Both the position numbers and the translations under genes were made by a program. A model generated the notes under the pieces. The model had not been told where the DNA came from, did no database searches, and worked only from the letters and a program-made list of their open reading frames with translations. This document shows, one piece after another, positions 1 through 9,328 of a stretch of DNA of 64,000 nt (its first letter is position 1; each line of letters opens with the position of its first letter). Where the stretch lies: the NCBI RefSeq assembly GCF_015624485.1, contig NZ_CP061378.1:7031501-7095500 (forward strand), given 5' to 3'. The DNA comes from Bradyrhizobium genosp. L. Its GTDB lineage: Bacteria; Pseudomonadota; Alphaproteobacteria; Rhizobiales; Xanthobacteraceae.

Positions 1-666
1 GATTTCGGCTACACCGCGACCTGGGCCGGCCTCGTGCTGTCGCCCGGCGGCGTCGTGACGATGGTGATGATGATCGCGGTCGGCCGGCTCGCCGCCAAGG
101 TGCAGCCGAAATACCTGATCATCGCCGGCGCACTGGTGATTGCGCTCTCGATGTACAGCATGACCAGCGTCTATGGCGATCTCGGCTTCTGGTACATGGC
201 GCGCTCGCGCATGCTGATCGGCGTCGGCCTGCCCTTGATCTTCATCCCGATCATGACCGCCTCCTATGACGGCATTCCGCCCACCAAGACCGACCAGGCC
301 TCGGCGCTGATCAACGCGGCGCGCAACACGGGCGGCTCGATCGGCGTGTCACTGGTCTCCAACGTGCTGACGCATCGCCAGCAGTTCCACCAGAGCCGGC
401 TGGTCGAGCAGCTGACGCCGTCGAGCCCGCAATATCAGGACACGCTGCACCAGGTCACCGACTTCTTCGTCGCCCAGGGCAGCTCGCTGGCGCAGGCGCA
501 GAGCCAGGCGATCGCGTGGATCGGCCAGCAGTTGCAGACCCAGGTGTCGTTCCTGTCCTACATGGATGCGTTCTGGGTCTTGATGCTGATCGCGCTGTCG
601 GCAATCCCGCTGGCGTTGACCTTGCGCAACGTCAAGCTCGGCGGAAAGGTGCAGATGGGGCATTGA
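1..666 (+). CDS. MFS drug efflux transporter, DHA2 (EmrB/QacA) family, C-terminal part
   Basis: The reading frame is open from the first base, so the gene starts outside the window; 221 residues are visible. The protein is strongly hydrophobic with several membrane helices and carries ARNTGGSIGVSL, the conserved segment of the 14-helix DHA2 proton-drug antiporters (EmrB type). A Gln-rich periplasmic loop follows (about residues 125-170), then a last helix and a short basic tail. EmrB proteins normally pair with a membrane-fusion EmrA encoded upstream, which cannot be seen here. The gene converges on the SURF1 gene. The family call is firm; the substrate cannot be inferred. Confidence 0.85.
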   Translation, partial: DFGYTATWAGLVLSPGGVVTMVMMIAVGRLAAKVQPKYLIIAGALVIALSMYSMTSVYGDLGFWYMARSRMLIGVGLPLIFIPIMTASYDGIPPTKTDQASALINAARNTGGSIGVSLVSNVLTHRQQFHQSRLVEQLTPSSPQYQDTLHQVTDFFVAQGSSLAQAQSQAIAWIGQQLQTQVSFLSYMDAFWVLMLIALSAIPLALTLRNVKLGGKVQMGH

Positions 667-683
667 GCGGGGCACACGATTTG

Positions 684-716
684 AAAGCGCGTCGTCATTC
701 CCGGGCGGCGCGCTTT
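684..716. terminator. Hairpin between convergent MFS and SURF1 genes
   Basis: Arms AAAGCGCG (684-691) and CGCGCTTT (709-716) flank a 17-base loop in the 61-base gap between two convergent genes. T-rich bases follow on both strands because the arms themselves end in AAA/TTT. It is a plausible bidirectional terminator, with a rather large loop. Confidence 0.5.
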
Positions 717-727
717 GTCTTGACCGG

Positions 728-1489
728 TCAGCCCTCCCTGCGCCGCTGGCCGCGCCACCACAGGCCGAAGGCGATCACGACGCAGGCAGCCAGCGAGAAC
801 CAGGTGATGGCGTATTGCATGTGGTCGTCGCGCAGATGCACCGTGAGCGGACCCGGCTTCGGCGTGCCGCTCTCCGGCACCGGCGCGGCGAGGTCGATGT
901 AGAACGGGGCGACCTCACCCCAGCCGAGCGCTTGCGCCATCGCGCGATGATCGCGGACGAACCACAGCCGCTTCACGGTGTCTTCCTTCGGCGTCAGCCG
1001 GCCCGGCTGCTCGGGGAAGCGGATATAACCTGACAGCTCGACCGGCGTGCCGGTGACGAGACGTCCGGTGACACGGTCCTCGGAGGCGCGGTCTTGCATC
1101 GTGTTCTGCACGAAGCCGGTGTTGATCACGACGGTCTCGCCGCTGGCGAGCTTTGCCGGCAGGAACGCCCAGGTGCCGGGGCCCGAGATGTCGTCACGCA
1201 CCGCGGAGCCGGAGCTGTAGACCATCGCATCGGGCAGCTTGGCGTAGGTCGCGGTGAAGGTGACGCGGCGGAATTCGTCGCGCGCCGAGGTCAGCGTCGG
1301 CCACGCCGACGGCTGCGGCAGCGCCTCGGGCGCGGCGGCGAGCTTGGAGTCGAGGGCTGCGATCAGCGCGTGCTTCTCGACGCGGCGCTGCAATTGCCAG
1401 GCGCCGAGGCCGACAAAGACCGCGATCAGGATCAGCGTGAAGATGCCGAAGCCGGCGGCGCTCGACCGGCGCGTGTCCGTAGAATTCAT
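728..1489 (-). CDS. SURF1 family cytochrome oxidase biogenesis protein
   Basis: The protein has 253 residues, the usual SURF1 size. A membrane helix near residues 15-35 runs into the family signature GLGAWQLQRR, and a second helix lies near the C-terminus (about 225-245) with a periplasmic domain between them containing SGYIRFPEQPG and RLWFVRD. SURF1 proteins help insert haem a into subunit I of aa3 oxidases. The ATG at 1489 was chosen because it overlaps the stop of the DUF983 gene (ATGA), implying translational coupling; the frame runs 40 codons further upstream, but that part overlaps DUF983. It is the last gene of the oxidase cluster. Confidence 0.9.
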   Translation of the reverse strand: MNSTDTRRSSAAGFGIFTLILIAVFVGLGAWQLQRRVEKHALIAALDSKLAAAPEALPQPSAWPTLTSARDEFRRVTFTATYAKLPDAMVYSSGSAVRDDISGPGTWAFLPAKLASGETVVINTGFVQNTMQDRASEDRVTGRLVTGTPVELSGYIRFPEQPGRLTPKEDTVKRLWFVRDHRAMAQALGWGEVAPFYIDLAAPVPESGTPKPGPLTVHLRDDHMQYAITWFSLAACVVIAFGLWWRGQRRREG

Positions 1490-1872
1490 GTCGGGTCGCG
1501 CCGGGTCAATTGGCCTTCGGCCGCCTTGTGGTGGAACTGGAGCGCGATCAAGAGCGACTTCATTGAGCGAAGTGGAAATATCGTGGTGACGATGATCAGC
1601 GGCAGCCACAGCGCCGCGTGCACCCAGAACGGCGGCTGGTACTTCACCTCGACGATCAGCGCGGACGCGACCACGATCGCGCCGGCCAGCATGATGATGA
1701 AGACCGCAGGGCCATCGCCGGCGTCGATGAAGGCATAGTCGAGATCGCAGGCCTGGCAGCGCGGCGCCAGCGTCAGGAAGCCGGAATAGAGCTTACCCTT
1801 GCCGCAGCGCGGGCAGCGGCAGGCGATGCCGCGCAGCGCGCTCTCGGTCACGGTGGGCGGTGTGTCGGTCAT
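1486..1872 (-). CDS. DUF983 family membrane protein
   Basis: The protein has 128 residues. An N-terminal zinc-ribbon-like segment holds two CxxC pairs (CRCPRCGKG and CQACDLDY), followed by two hydrophobic helices (about 55-75 and 80-100). DUF983 proteins are commonly found inside aa3 oxidase operons of alphaproteobacteria between subunit III and SURF1, as here, and are presumed to assist oxidase assembly; the biochemical role is unknown. The start lies directly after a terminator-like hairpin and T-run, and the stop overlaps the SURF1 start by four bases. The family call is strong; function is by context only. Confidence 0.85.
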   Translation of the reverse strand: MTDTPPTVTESALRGIACRCPRCGKGKLYSGFLTLAPRCQACDLDYAFIDAGDGPAVFIIMLAGAIVVASALIVEVKYQPPFWVHAALWLPLIIVTTIFPLRSMKSLLIALQFHHKAAEGQLTRRDPT

Positions 1873-1879
1873 CTGGTCT

Positions 1880-1914
1880 CTTCAAAAAAGAAAGGGCGGC
1901 CTGGCTGGCCGCCC
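1880..1914 (-). terminator. Intrinsic terminator or attenuator between ctaE and DUF983
   Basis: On the minus strand a GC-only stem of 8 bp (1894-1901 with 1907-1914, loop of five bases) is followed at once by TTTCTTTTTT, the classic Rho-independent layout. It sits 23 bases after the ctaE stop, and its T-run lies within the leader of DUF983, whose ATG is at 1872. It should end most oxidase transcripts after ctaE, leaving DUF983 and SURF1 to read-through. Confidence 0.75.
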
Positions 1915-1937
1915 ATCTTAGCACGTGAAAGCGGCCG

Positions 1938-2834
1938 TCAGTGCGCGCCGTGGGCCAGGGTCTCGGCGCCGTGGCCCCAGACATAGATGCAGACGAACAG
2001 GAACAGCCAGACCACGTCGACGAAGTGCCAGTACCAGGCGGCGAACTCGAAGCCGAGGTGCTGCGTCTGCGTGAAGTGGCCGGCATAGGCGCGGAACAGG
2101 CAGACCAGCAGGAAGATGGTGCCGACCAGAACGTGGAAACCGTGGAACCCGGTCGCCATGAAGAAGGTCGCGCCGTAGACGTTGCCGGCGAAAGAGAATT
2201 CGGCATGCGAGTACTCGAAGGCCTGCACGCAGGTGAAGCAGGCGCCGAGGATCACGGTCAGGATCAAGCCCTGCTTGAGGCCCTGGCGGTCGCCCTCGAG
2301 CAGCGCGTGGTGCGCCCAGGTCACGGTGGTGCCTGACGTCAGCAGCAGCAGGGTGTTGAGCAGCGGCAGATGCCAGGGGTCGAAGGTCTCGATGCCGTGG
2401 GGCGGCCAGGTGCCGGGGACGCTGCAGGCGCCCATCGCGGTGCCGGCGCCGCAGCCGAACACTGCGTCGCGGGTGGCGTGCACGGCGTCGGCCGGAAACA
2501 GCGCCGAGTTGAAGAAGGCCCAGAACCAGGCCACGAAGAACATCACCTCGGAGGCGATGAACAGGATCATGCCGTAACGGTGGCTGATCTGCACCACGCG
2601 GGTGTGGTCGCCCTTGTACTGGGCTTCCTTGATCACGTCGCCCCACCAGCTCGCCATGGTGTAGAGCACGCCGATGGTGCCGACGCCGAACACGATCGGA
2701 GCCGCCGAATACATGTGATGCATCCAGCCGATCGCGCCGACCGCCATGATGAAGGCCGAGATCGAACCGACCACCGGCCATGGGCTCGGGTCGACGAGAT
2801 GATAGTCGTGATGCTTGACTTGCGCCTCAGCCAT
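1938..2834 (-). CDS. ctaE: Cytochrome c oxidase subunit III (aa3 type)
   Basis: The protein has 298 residues and seven predicted membrane helices, matching subunit III (CoxC/CtaE). Recognisable segments are [14 protein letters not shown] at the start, [37 protein letters not shown] and the [30 protein letters not shown] pair near the end. Subunit III stabilises the catalytic core and helps proton uptake. The ATG at 2834 was chosen because GGAGAG lies six bases upstream; the frame is open nine codons further up without support. It is the last gene before the terminator at 1880-1914. Confidence 0.97.
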   Translation of the reverse strand: MAEAQVKHHDYHLVDPSPWPVVGSISAFIMAVGAIGWMHHMYSAAPIVFGVGTIGVLYTMASWWGDVIKEAQYKGDHTRVVQISHRYGMILFIASEVMFFVAWFWAFFNSALFPADAVHATRDAVFGCGAGTAMGACSVPGTWPPHGIETFDPWHLPLLNTLLLLTSGTTVTWAHHALLEGDRQGLKQGLILTVILGACFTCVQAFEYSHAEFSFAGNVYGATFFMATGFHGFHVLVGTIFLLVCLFRAYAGHFTQTQHLGFEFAAWYWHFVDVVWLFLFVCIYVWGHGAETLAHGAH

Positions 2835-2928
2835 TGCCGTCTCTCCATTCGCGTGCCGCAAGGCACGTCTTATATCTCATCGTTCCATCTCTCGCGCATG
2901 ACCGCCCCGGGCCGATGCGCGTACATCA

Positions 2929-3588
2929 CTAACCGCCCTTGCGCTGCTCCTGCTCGCCGGCTGCGACCGGCTTCGGCACGGGATCGCGCACGGGGAAGAA
3001 GGTGTAGGACAAAGTGATGTTCTTCAGCGTGTCGTTCTCGCTGTCCTTGGCCAGCGCCGGATCGACATAGAACACCACGGCCATCTCGCGCTTCTCACCC
3101 GGCGCCATGGTCTGCTCGGTGAAGCAGAAGCAGTTGATCTTCTGGAAATAGGCCCCGACCGTCAGCGGCGCGACATTGTAGGCCGCCTGCCCGGTGGTGG
3201 TGCGCGCCGACTGGTTGGTCACGGTGTAGTAGATGGTGACAACCTGGCCGATCTTGACGTCGATATTGTTCTGCTCGGGCTCGAACTTCCAGGGCAGGCC
3301 CGGCGCCACGTTGGAATCGAAGCTCACGGTGATGGTGCGCTCGAGCGGCGCGCCTACCGGTGCCGCGGTCGCCACCTGGGTGGTGCCGTTGAAGCCGGTG
3401 GTCCGGCAGAACCAGTTGTAGAACGGCACGGCCGCATAGGATGCGCCGACCATCAGCACCACCACGAAACCGCAGATCGAAGCCACCACGGCGTCGCGCG
3501 ACAGCGTGCGGCGCGTCACTTCAGAACGTCGGCGCGCAGCCGGCGCGCCTTCGCCTTGATTGGCTTGGGTGGTGGGCTGGTTGTCCAT
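2929..3588 (-). CDS. ctaG: Cytochrome c oxidase assembly protein CtaG (Cox11 type)
   Basis: The protein has 219 residues with one N-terminal membrane helix (about 33-55) and a periplasmic immunoglobulin-like domain. The copper-binding segment NCFCFTEQ and the downstream FYVDP are diagnostic for Cox11/CtaG, which delivers copper to CuB of subunit I. The N-terminus is hydrophilic (Gln/Ala/Arg rich). The start ATG at 3588 lies five bases downstream of the stop of the small CoxF-like gene, as expected in an operon; the longer open frame upstream overlaps ctaB and is not coding. Confidence 0.95.
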   Translation of the reverse strand: MDNQPTTQANQGEGAPAARRRSEVTRRTLSRDAVVASICGFVVVLMVGASYAAVPFYNWFCRTTGFNGTTQVATAAPVGAPLERTITVSFDSNVAPGLPWKFEPEQNNIDVKIGQVVTIYYTVTNQSARTTTGQAAYNVAPLTVGAYFQKINCFCFTEQTMAPGEKREMAVVFYVDPALAKDSENDTLKNITLSYTFFPVRDPVPKPVAAGEQEQRKGG

Positions 3589-3593
3589 CTCGC

Positions 3594-3758
3594 TCACAGC
3601 GGTCGCACCAGCACGGCCGGCCCCTTCACCAGGGTGACCGCAAAGAACAGCAGGACGAGCACGCCGAGCGCCAGCGCCGTCGCGATCGAGCGCTGGCGGC
3701 GGCTCTTGAGCTGCGCCTCGGTGAGGACGATTCCGTCTGGTTCCTGCTTGTCGTCCAT
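3594..3758 (-). CDS. Small single-helix protein of the cta operon (CoxF-like)
   Basis: The product has 54 residues: a hydrophilic N-terminus with [13 protein letters not shown], then one membrane helix (about 25-47) and a short tail. Rhizobial cta operons carry a comparable tiny membrane protein, often called CoxF, between ctaB and ctaG; its role in oxidase assembly is not defined. The ATG at 3758 is used here, but an in-frame ATG at 3779 has a better ribosome site (AGGGG six bases upstream) and would add seven residues; either start clears the ctaB stop at 3788. It is 5 bases from ctaG. Confidence 0.75.
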   Translation of the reverse strand: MDDKQEPDGIVLTEAQLKSRRQRSIATALALGVLVLLFFAVTLVKGPAVLVRPL

Positions 3759-3787
3759 TGCTATCCCATGCGCCCCCATCTTGGCCC

Positions 3788-4726
3788 CTACCCGGTGATG
3801 ACAGGCACGATGGCGCGGACCACGACCTCGGCGAGGAGGACCGCGAACAGCGCAAACAGATAAAGGATCGAGAAGGCGAACAGCCGGCGGGTGGCACGGT
3901 TGGCGTCCGTGCCCTCGCGGCGGCGATAGACCTCGATGGCGAGCCACAGCATGCCGCCGCCCAGCACCAGCGATGTGACGCCATAGATCGCATCGAAATA
4001 GCCGAGCGGCCACGGCGCAAGCGCGATCGCGACCAGCACGATGGTATAGAGCAGGATCTGCAGCCGGGTCGCATCGGGACCGGCGACCACAGGCAGCATC
4101 GGGATCCCGGCGCGGGCATAGTCGTCGCTGCGGAACAGCGCCAGCGCCCAGAAATGCGGCGGGGTCCAGAAGAAGATGATCAGGAACAGCAGGATCGGCT
4201 CGGTCGACAGCGAGCCGGTCGCCGCGGCCCAGGCCACCACCGGCGGCAAGGCGCCGGCGGCGCCGCCGATCACGATGTTCTGCGCGGTCCAGCGCTTCAG
4301 CCACATCGTGTAGACCACGGCATAGAAGAAGATGGTGAAGGCGAGCAGCGCGCCCGCCACCCAGTTGACGAGGATGCCGAGCGTCACCACCGAGAAGAAG
4401 GCCAGCGTGATGCCGAACGCGGCGGCTTCCGACGGCGTGATGCGGCCGCGCGGAATCGGCCGGTTGGCGGTGCGCGTCATCAGCGCGTCGACGTCGCCCT
4501 CATAAGCCATGTTGAGCGCGCCGGACGCGCCGGCGCCGACCGCGATGCAGAGGATCGAGGTGAAGGCCAGCACCGGATGCACGTGGACCGGCGCGATCAT
4601 CAGCCCGACCAGGGCGGTGAAGATCACCAGCGACATCACGCGCGGCTTCAGCAGCGCGATGTAATCGCCCACTTCGGCCTCGGAGATCCGGGGCAACTCG
4701 ATGGCGTTGTGATCGACAACCGACAA
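3788..4726 (-). CDS. ctaB: Protohaem IX farnesyltransferase (haem O synthase)
   Basis: The protein has 312 residues with about nine membrane helices, a UbiA-superfamily prenyltransferase. The aspartate-rich catalytic segment is [12 protein letters not shown] followed by [12 protein letters not shown], and the second conserved region is [19 protein letters not shown]. It converts haem B to haem O, the precursor of haem A for the aa3 oxidase. It lies between ctaD and ctaG, with a strong hairpin just upstream that may lower its expression relative to the structural subunits. Confidence 0.95.
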   Translation of the reverse strand: MSVVDHNAIELPRISEAEVGDYIALLKPRVMSLVIFTALVGLMIAPVHVHPVLAFTSILCIAVGAGASGALNMAYEGDVDALMTRTANRPIPRGRITPSEAAAFGITLAFFSVVTLGILVNWVAGALLAFTIFFYAVVYTMWLKRWTAQNIVIGGAAGALPPVVAWAAATGSLSTEPILLFLIIFFWTPPHFWALALFRSDDYARAGIPMLPVVAGPDATRLQILLYTIVLVAIALAPWPLGYFDAIYGVTSLVLGGGMLWLAIEVYRRREGTDANRATRRLFAFSILYLFALFAVLLAEVVVRAIVPVITG

Positions 4727-4756
4727 GATCAGGTCTCACTTCTCTTAAATAGAGCA

Positions 4757-4779
4757 CGGCGCACCCCGGGGGTGCGCCG
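4757..4779 (-). terminator. Intercistronic hairpin between ctaD and ctaB
   Basis: Perfect 11-bp inverted repeat: CGGCGCACCCC (4757-4767) pairs with GGGGTGCGCCG (4769-4779) around a single G. It lies in the 66-base gap after ctaD. No uninterrupted T-run follows on the minus strand (TGCTCTATTTAAG), so it may be a partial terminator or an mRNA 3'-end stabiliser rather than a full stop. Confidence 0.6.
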
Positions 4780-4792
4780 CACCGTCTCGAAC

Positions 4793-6496
<1,704 letters not shown>

Positions 6497-6509
6497 TCAG
6501 CTCCCGAGC

Positions 6510-7349
6510 TTACTGCGCCGCCTCGCCCGCCGACGCAAAGGTATTGGCCGGGTTGGCCGCAAACTTCTTCTTCGCGCCGTCAACCCAGGTCGCGAAGTCC
6601 TGGTCGCTGACGACCCGGACCACGATCGGCATGAAGGCATGGTCCTTGCCGCACAGTTCGGAGCACTGGCCGTAGAACACGCCGGTCTTGGTGGCCTTGA
6701 ACCAGCTCTCGTTGAGGCGGCCGGGGATCGAGTCGATCTTGACGCCGAACGCCGGCACCGCGAAGGAGTGGATCACGTCCGCGCCGGTGGTCTGGATCCG
6801 CACCACCTTGTTGACCGGGACCACCATTTCATTGTCGACGCCGAGCAGGCGGGGCTTCTTGTCCTTGTCGAGCAGCGAGTCGAACTCGAACTTGCCGTTA
6901 TCCGGGTAGGCGTAGGACCAGTACCACTGCTTGCCGGTGACCTTCACCGTGAGATCCGGCTTCGGCACGTCGAGCTCGAGGAACAGCAGGCGGAACGACG
7001 GCACCGCGATGCCGACCAGGATCAGGACCGGGATCAGCGTCCAGGCCACCTCGATCAGGGTATTATGGGTGGTCCGCGACGGGACCGGGTTGGCCCTGGC
7101 GTTGAACTTCACCGCCACGATGACGAGCAGCGCCAGCACGAACAGCGTGATGACGGTGATCAGCACCAGCAGGAAGTTGTGAAACCAGATGATGTTTTCC
7201 ATCACCGGGGTCGCGCCTTCCTGCAGCGTGTGCTCCCACGGCGCCGGCTGCCCCAATTCGGCAGAGGCCGGTCCAGCGGCGACAAACGCCACGCCCGCCA
7301 CCGCCAACCCCAGCAATTGTCGGCCAATCCGGCCAATCGACATGTTCAT
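6510..7349 (-). CDS. ctaC: Cytochrome c oxidase subunit II (aa3 type)
   Basis: The protein has 279 residues: a cleavable signal peptide (about 1-30, ending AGPASA), two membrane helices (about 55-75 and 95-115) and a periplasmic cupredoxin domain. The CuA site is GQCSELCGKDHAFM, with the second His upstream in VIHSFAVPAFGVK, and the aromatic patch is GKQWYWSYAYP. It accepts electrons from cytochrome c. It has no haem-binding CxxCH, so it is a plain caa3-negative subunit. It is the first gene of the operon; the ATG at 7349 and another at 7343 are both possible. Confidence 0.97.
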   Translation of the reverse strand: MNMSIGRIGRQLLGLAVAGVAFVAAGPASAELGQPAPWEHTLQEGATPVMENIIWFHNFLLVLITVITLFVLALLVIVAVKFNARANPVPSRTTHNTLIEVAWTLIPVLILVGIAVPSFRLLFLELDVPKPDLTVKVTGKQWYWSYAYPDNGKFEFDSLLDKDKKPRLLGVDNEMVVPVNKVVRIQTTGADVIHSFAVPAFGVKIDSIPGRLNESWFKATKTGVFYGQCSELCGKDHAFMPIVVRVVSDQDFATWVDGAKKKFAANPANTFASAGEAAQ

Positions 7350-7843
7350 GCCGCTCGCGCTCCCTCGATTATTCCCCAAAGCACCTCCGGCATTTGGCCG
7401 GAAATGCAGCACGATCCGCCCTGACAAATGGCCTACCGGACGTACCCGTCGTCGAGTCAAGGTGGGTACGGGAGCCAGATCGCTAGAACGCGTCGAAATC
7501 CAGCCTCTCAAACCATAATTCGCAGGCGCTCGCAATGCAGTAGTGGGGCCGAAAGCCATGCGCGGGCAACCAATCTGCCGTCCGCAAATTTTCCCGCAGA
7601 ATCAAGCGAAAGTCGCCGGACAAATTGTCCACCAGCTTGACAGGGGGATTGCCCGATGGTCCCACAGGCTGGGCGCCCTGCAGGAACCTGATTCGGCAGG
7701 CCGGTGCCCCAATCCGGCGCGGGAACGGCTTGAAGATCGCCTTCAAGGCGCCGTCATTGGGTATCAGTCGACTGCTTGCGTGCTGCCGGCGGCCGAGCGG
7801 AGGCCGGATCCGACCGAACATCATCTCTAAAGGACCGACCCGG
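7350..7843. promoter_or_regulatory. Intergenic region with the cta operon and IalB promoters
   Basis: This 494-base gap between divergent genes has no coding sequence I trust. It must contain the start of the cta operon on the minus strand and probably a promoter for the IalB-like gene on the plus strand. A TTGACT hexamer reads on the minus strand at about 7454-7459, with only a weak -10 downstream of it. AAGGA at 7830-7834 is the ribosome site of the next gene. An open frame on the minus strand (7483-7824) shows no recognisable product. Confidence 0.4.
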
Positions 7844-8389
7844 ATGGGCGCTTCGAATAGTCAGGCAAGGCTTCAGCCAAGGCGAAAGTTGCAGGCAGCC
7901 GTCGTTGCCGGCCTGCTGGCGGTAGCTTGTTGCCTTGGGTCGAGCCAGGCGGCGCACGCGCAAGGTGCGGTCCGCTCGGTCCATGGCGACTGGCAGATCC
8001 GCTGCGACACGCCGCCGGGCGCGCAGAGCGAGCAATGCGCGCTGATCCAGAGCGTGGTGGCGGAAGACCGCTCCAACGCCGGCCTGACCGTGATCGTGCT
8101 GAAAACCGCCGACCAGAAGAGCCGCCTGATGCGCGTGGTCGCCCCGCTCGGCGTGCTGCTGCCCTCCGGCCTCGGCCTGAAACTCGACAACCAGGACGTC
8201 GGCCGCGCCGGTTTCGTCCGCTGCCTGCCCAATGGCTGCGTCGCCGAAGTCGTGATGGACGACAAGCTGCTCGGGCAGCTGAAGAACGCCAAGACCGCAA
8301 CGTTCATCATCTTCGAGACGCCGGAAGAGGGTATCGGGTTCCCGCTGAGCCTGAATGGGCTGGCGGAGGGGTATGACAAGCTGCCGTAG
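7844..8389 (+). CDS. Invasion-associated locus B (IalB) family periplasmic protein
   Basis: The protein has 181 residues with an N-terminal signal sequence (Arg-rich start, hydrophobic core about 18-38, cleavage near AAHAQ). The mature part starts HGDWQIRCDTPPG, typical of the IalB family, and has two cysteine pairs (RCDT...EQCAL and VRCLPNGC) likely to form disulfides. The family is named from Bartonella but is widespread in free-living Hyphomicrobiales, where the function is unknown; host invasion should not be assumed. The ATG at 7844 has AAGGA about ten bases upstream; an open frame extends further but lacks a signal peptide. Confidence 0.85.
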   Translation: MGASNSQARLQPRRKLQAAVVAGLLAVACCLGSSQAAHAQGAVRSVHGDWQIRCDTPPGAQSEQCALIQSVVAEDRSNAGLTVIVLKTADQKSRLMRVVAPLGVLLPSGLGLKLDNQDVGRAGFVRCLPNGCVAEVVMDDKLLGQLKNAKTATFIIFETPEEGIGFPLSLNGLAEGYDKLP

Positions 8390-8416
8390 GGAATCAGCAC
8401 GCGCCGTCCGGTGATC

Positions 8417-8680
8417 TTAAAGGTCGAACCTCGACCATACGGCCTCAACTTCCTCATCGGTTGCAAATTCGCCGCGCGACGCTTCGGCAATGGAGGCGTC
8501 AAGCTCGGCTTCTTCTTCGGGTGAAAGGATGTAGGGCGGCTGCTCATGCCCGATGAGTTGCAACAGCACGCGTGCGAGTTCGTCTTGCCGCTCGTTGGCT
8601 AGACGGGCGACAGTCGCCACGGCTTCGTCAAGTAATCGGGTCACGTCTGCTACATTGCGCGGAAAGAGTGTAGCGACCAA
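8417..8680 (-). CDS. Antitoxin-like small protein, no toxin partner seen
   Basis: The product has 87 residues, predicted helical. Its tail, LSPEEEAELDASIAEASRG then EFATDEEVEAVWSRF, resembles the C-terminus of antitoxins that neutralise RelE/ParE toxins, while the N-terminal half is a short Leu/Val-rich helix rather than an obvious ribbon-helix-helix. No RelE/ParE-like frame lies on either side: 27 bases separate it from the convergent IalB gene and 45 from the GNAT gene. It may be an orphan antitoxin or a remnant of a lost pair. Confidence 0.6.
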   Translation of the reverse strand: MVATLFPRNVADVTRLLDEAVATVARLANERQDELARVLLQLIGHEQPPYILSPEEEAELDASIAEASRGEFATDEEVEAVWSRFDL

Positions 8681-8725
8681 CCGCGATGTCCTGCGTCACA
8701 CGCGCCCGCAGGTCGTGGCCCCTTC

Positions 8726-9241
8726 TCAACTCGAACGACCGGGCGACGACAGCAGGATGCCCATTACCAACAGGTCGCAGTACACGCCATCGACGCAACC
8801 ATCGTCGCGCAACCGGCCTTCGATCTCAAAGCCGACTTTCCGGTACAGCGCGATCGCATTGGCGTTCTCGGCCCGCACCGTCAGTTCGACGCGGTGAAAT
8901 CCGAACTGCCTTGCCGCCGTGAGGGCCTCCCGGATCAGCCTCAATCCGAGCCCCTGGCCGCGATAAGGAGGCAGCAGGCCCATCCCGAGAATGCCGACAT
9001 GGGCGTGGATTGGCCTCGCCTTGCGTCTGACGTCGCACCAGCCGACCACCTCGCCGTCCGCCAGCGCGACGAATTGCGGAAAGCCTTGCGCGATGGTGTC
9101 TCGAATGAAGGCCAACGTGACTTCAGCCGGCGGGGCCTCCAGAAACGAGAGATAACGCCGCTCCCGCGCGACAGCATCGAGGGTTCGGTGGAAGGTTGCG
9201 GAATGTTCATCTCGGATCGGAACTATTTCGACCTTATCCAT
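8726..9241 (-). CDS. GNAT family N-acetyltransferase
   Basis: The protein has 171 residues. The acetyl-CoA binding motif A is GMGLLPPYRGQGLGLRLI (RGQGLG), followed by ELTVRAENANAIALYRKVGF (motif B), the pattern of ribosomal-protein or small-molecule GNATs of the RimI/RimL kind. The last segment reads DGVYCDLLVMGILL. The substrate cannot be read from sequence. It is a single gene, facing away from tldD; the 87-base gap holds the start signals of both. Confidence 0.85.
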   Translation of the reverse strand: MDKVEIVPIRDEHSATFHRTLDAVARERRYLSFLEAPPAEVTLAFIRDTIAQGFPQFVALADGEVVGWCDVRRKARPIHAHVGILGMGLLPPYRGQGLGLRLIREALTAARQFGFHRVELTVRAENANAIALYRKVGFEIEGRLRDDGCVDGVYCDLLVMGILLSSPGRSS

Positions 9242-9328
9242 GGTCTCGCCAACGTGTTGCTTAGCCCCTCGCGGAACGCGCGCTAAACCACTATCTTGGA
9301 TCGATTATCCCGACAACGGACACCCCTG

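Noticed and set aside
7483..7824. 113-codon frame on the minus strand between ctaC and the IalB-like gene
   Set aside because: No recognisable product or ribosome site, and it overlaps the likely promoters of both neighbours.
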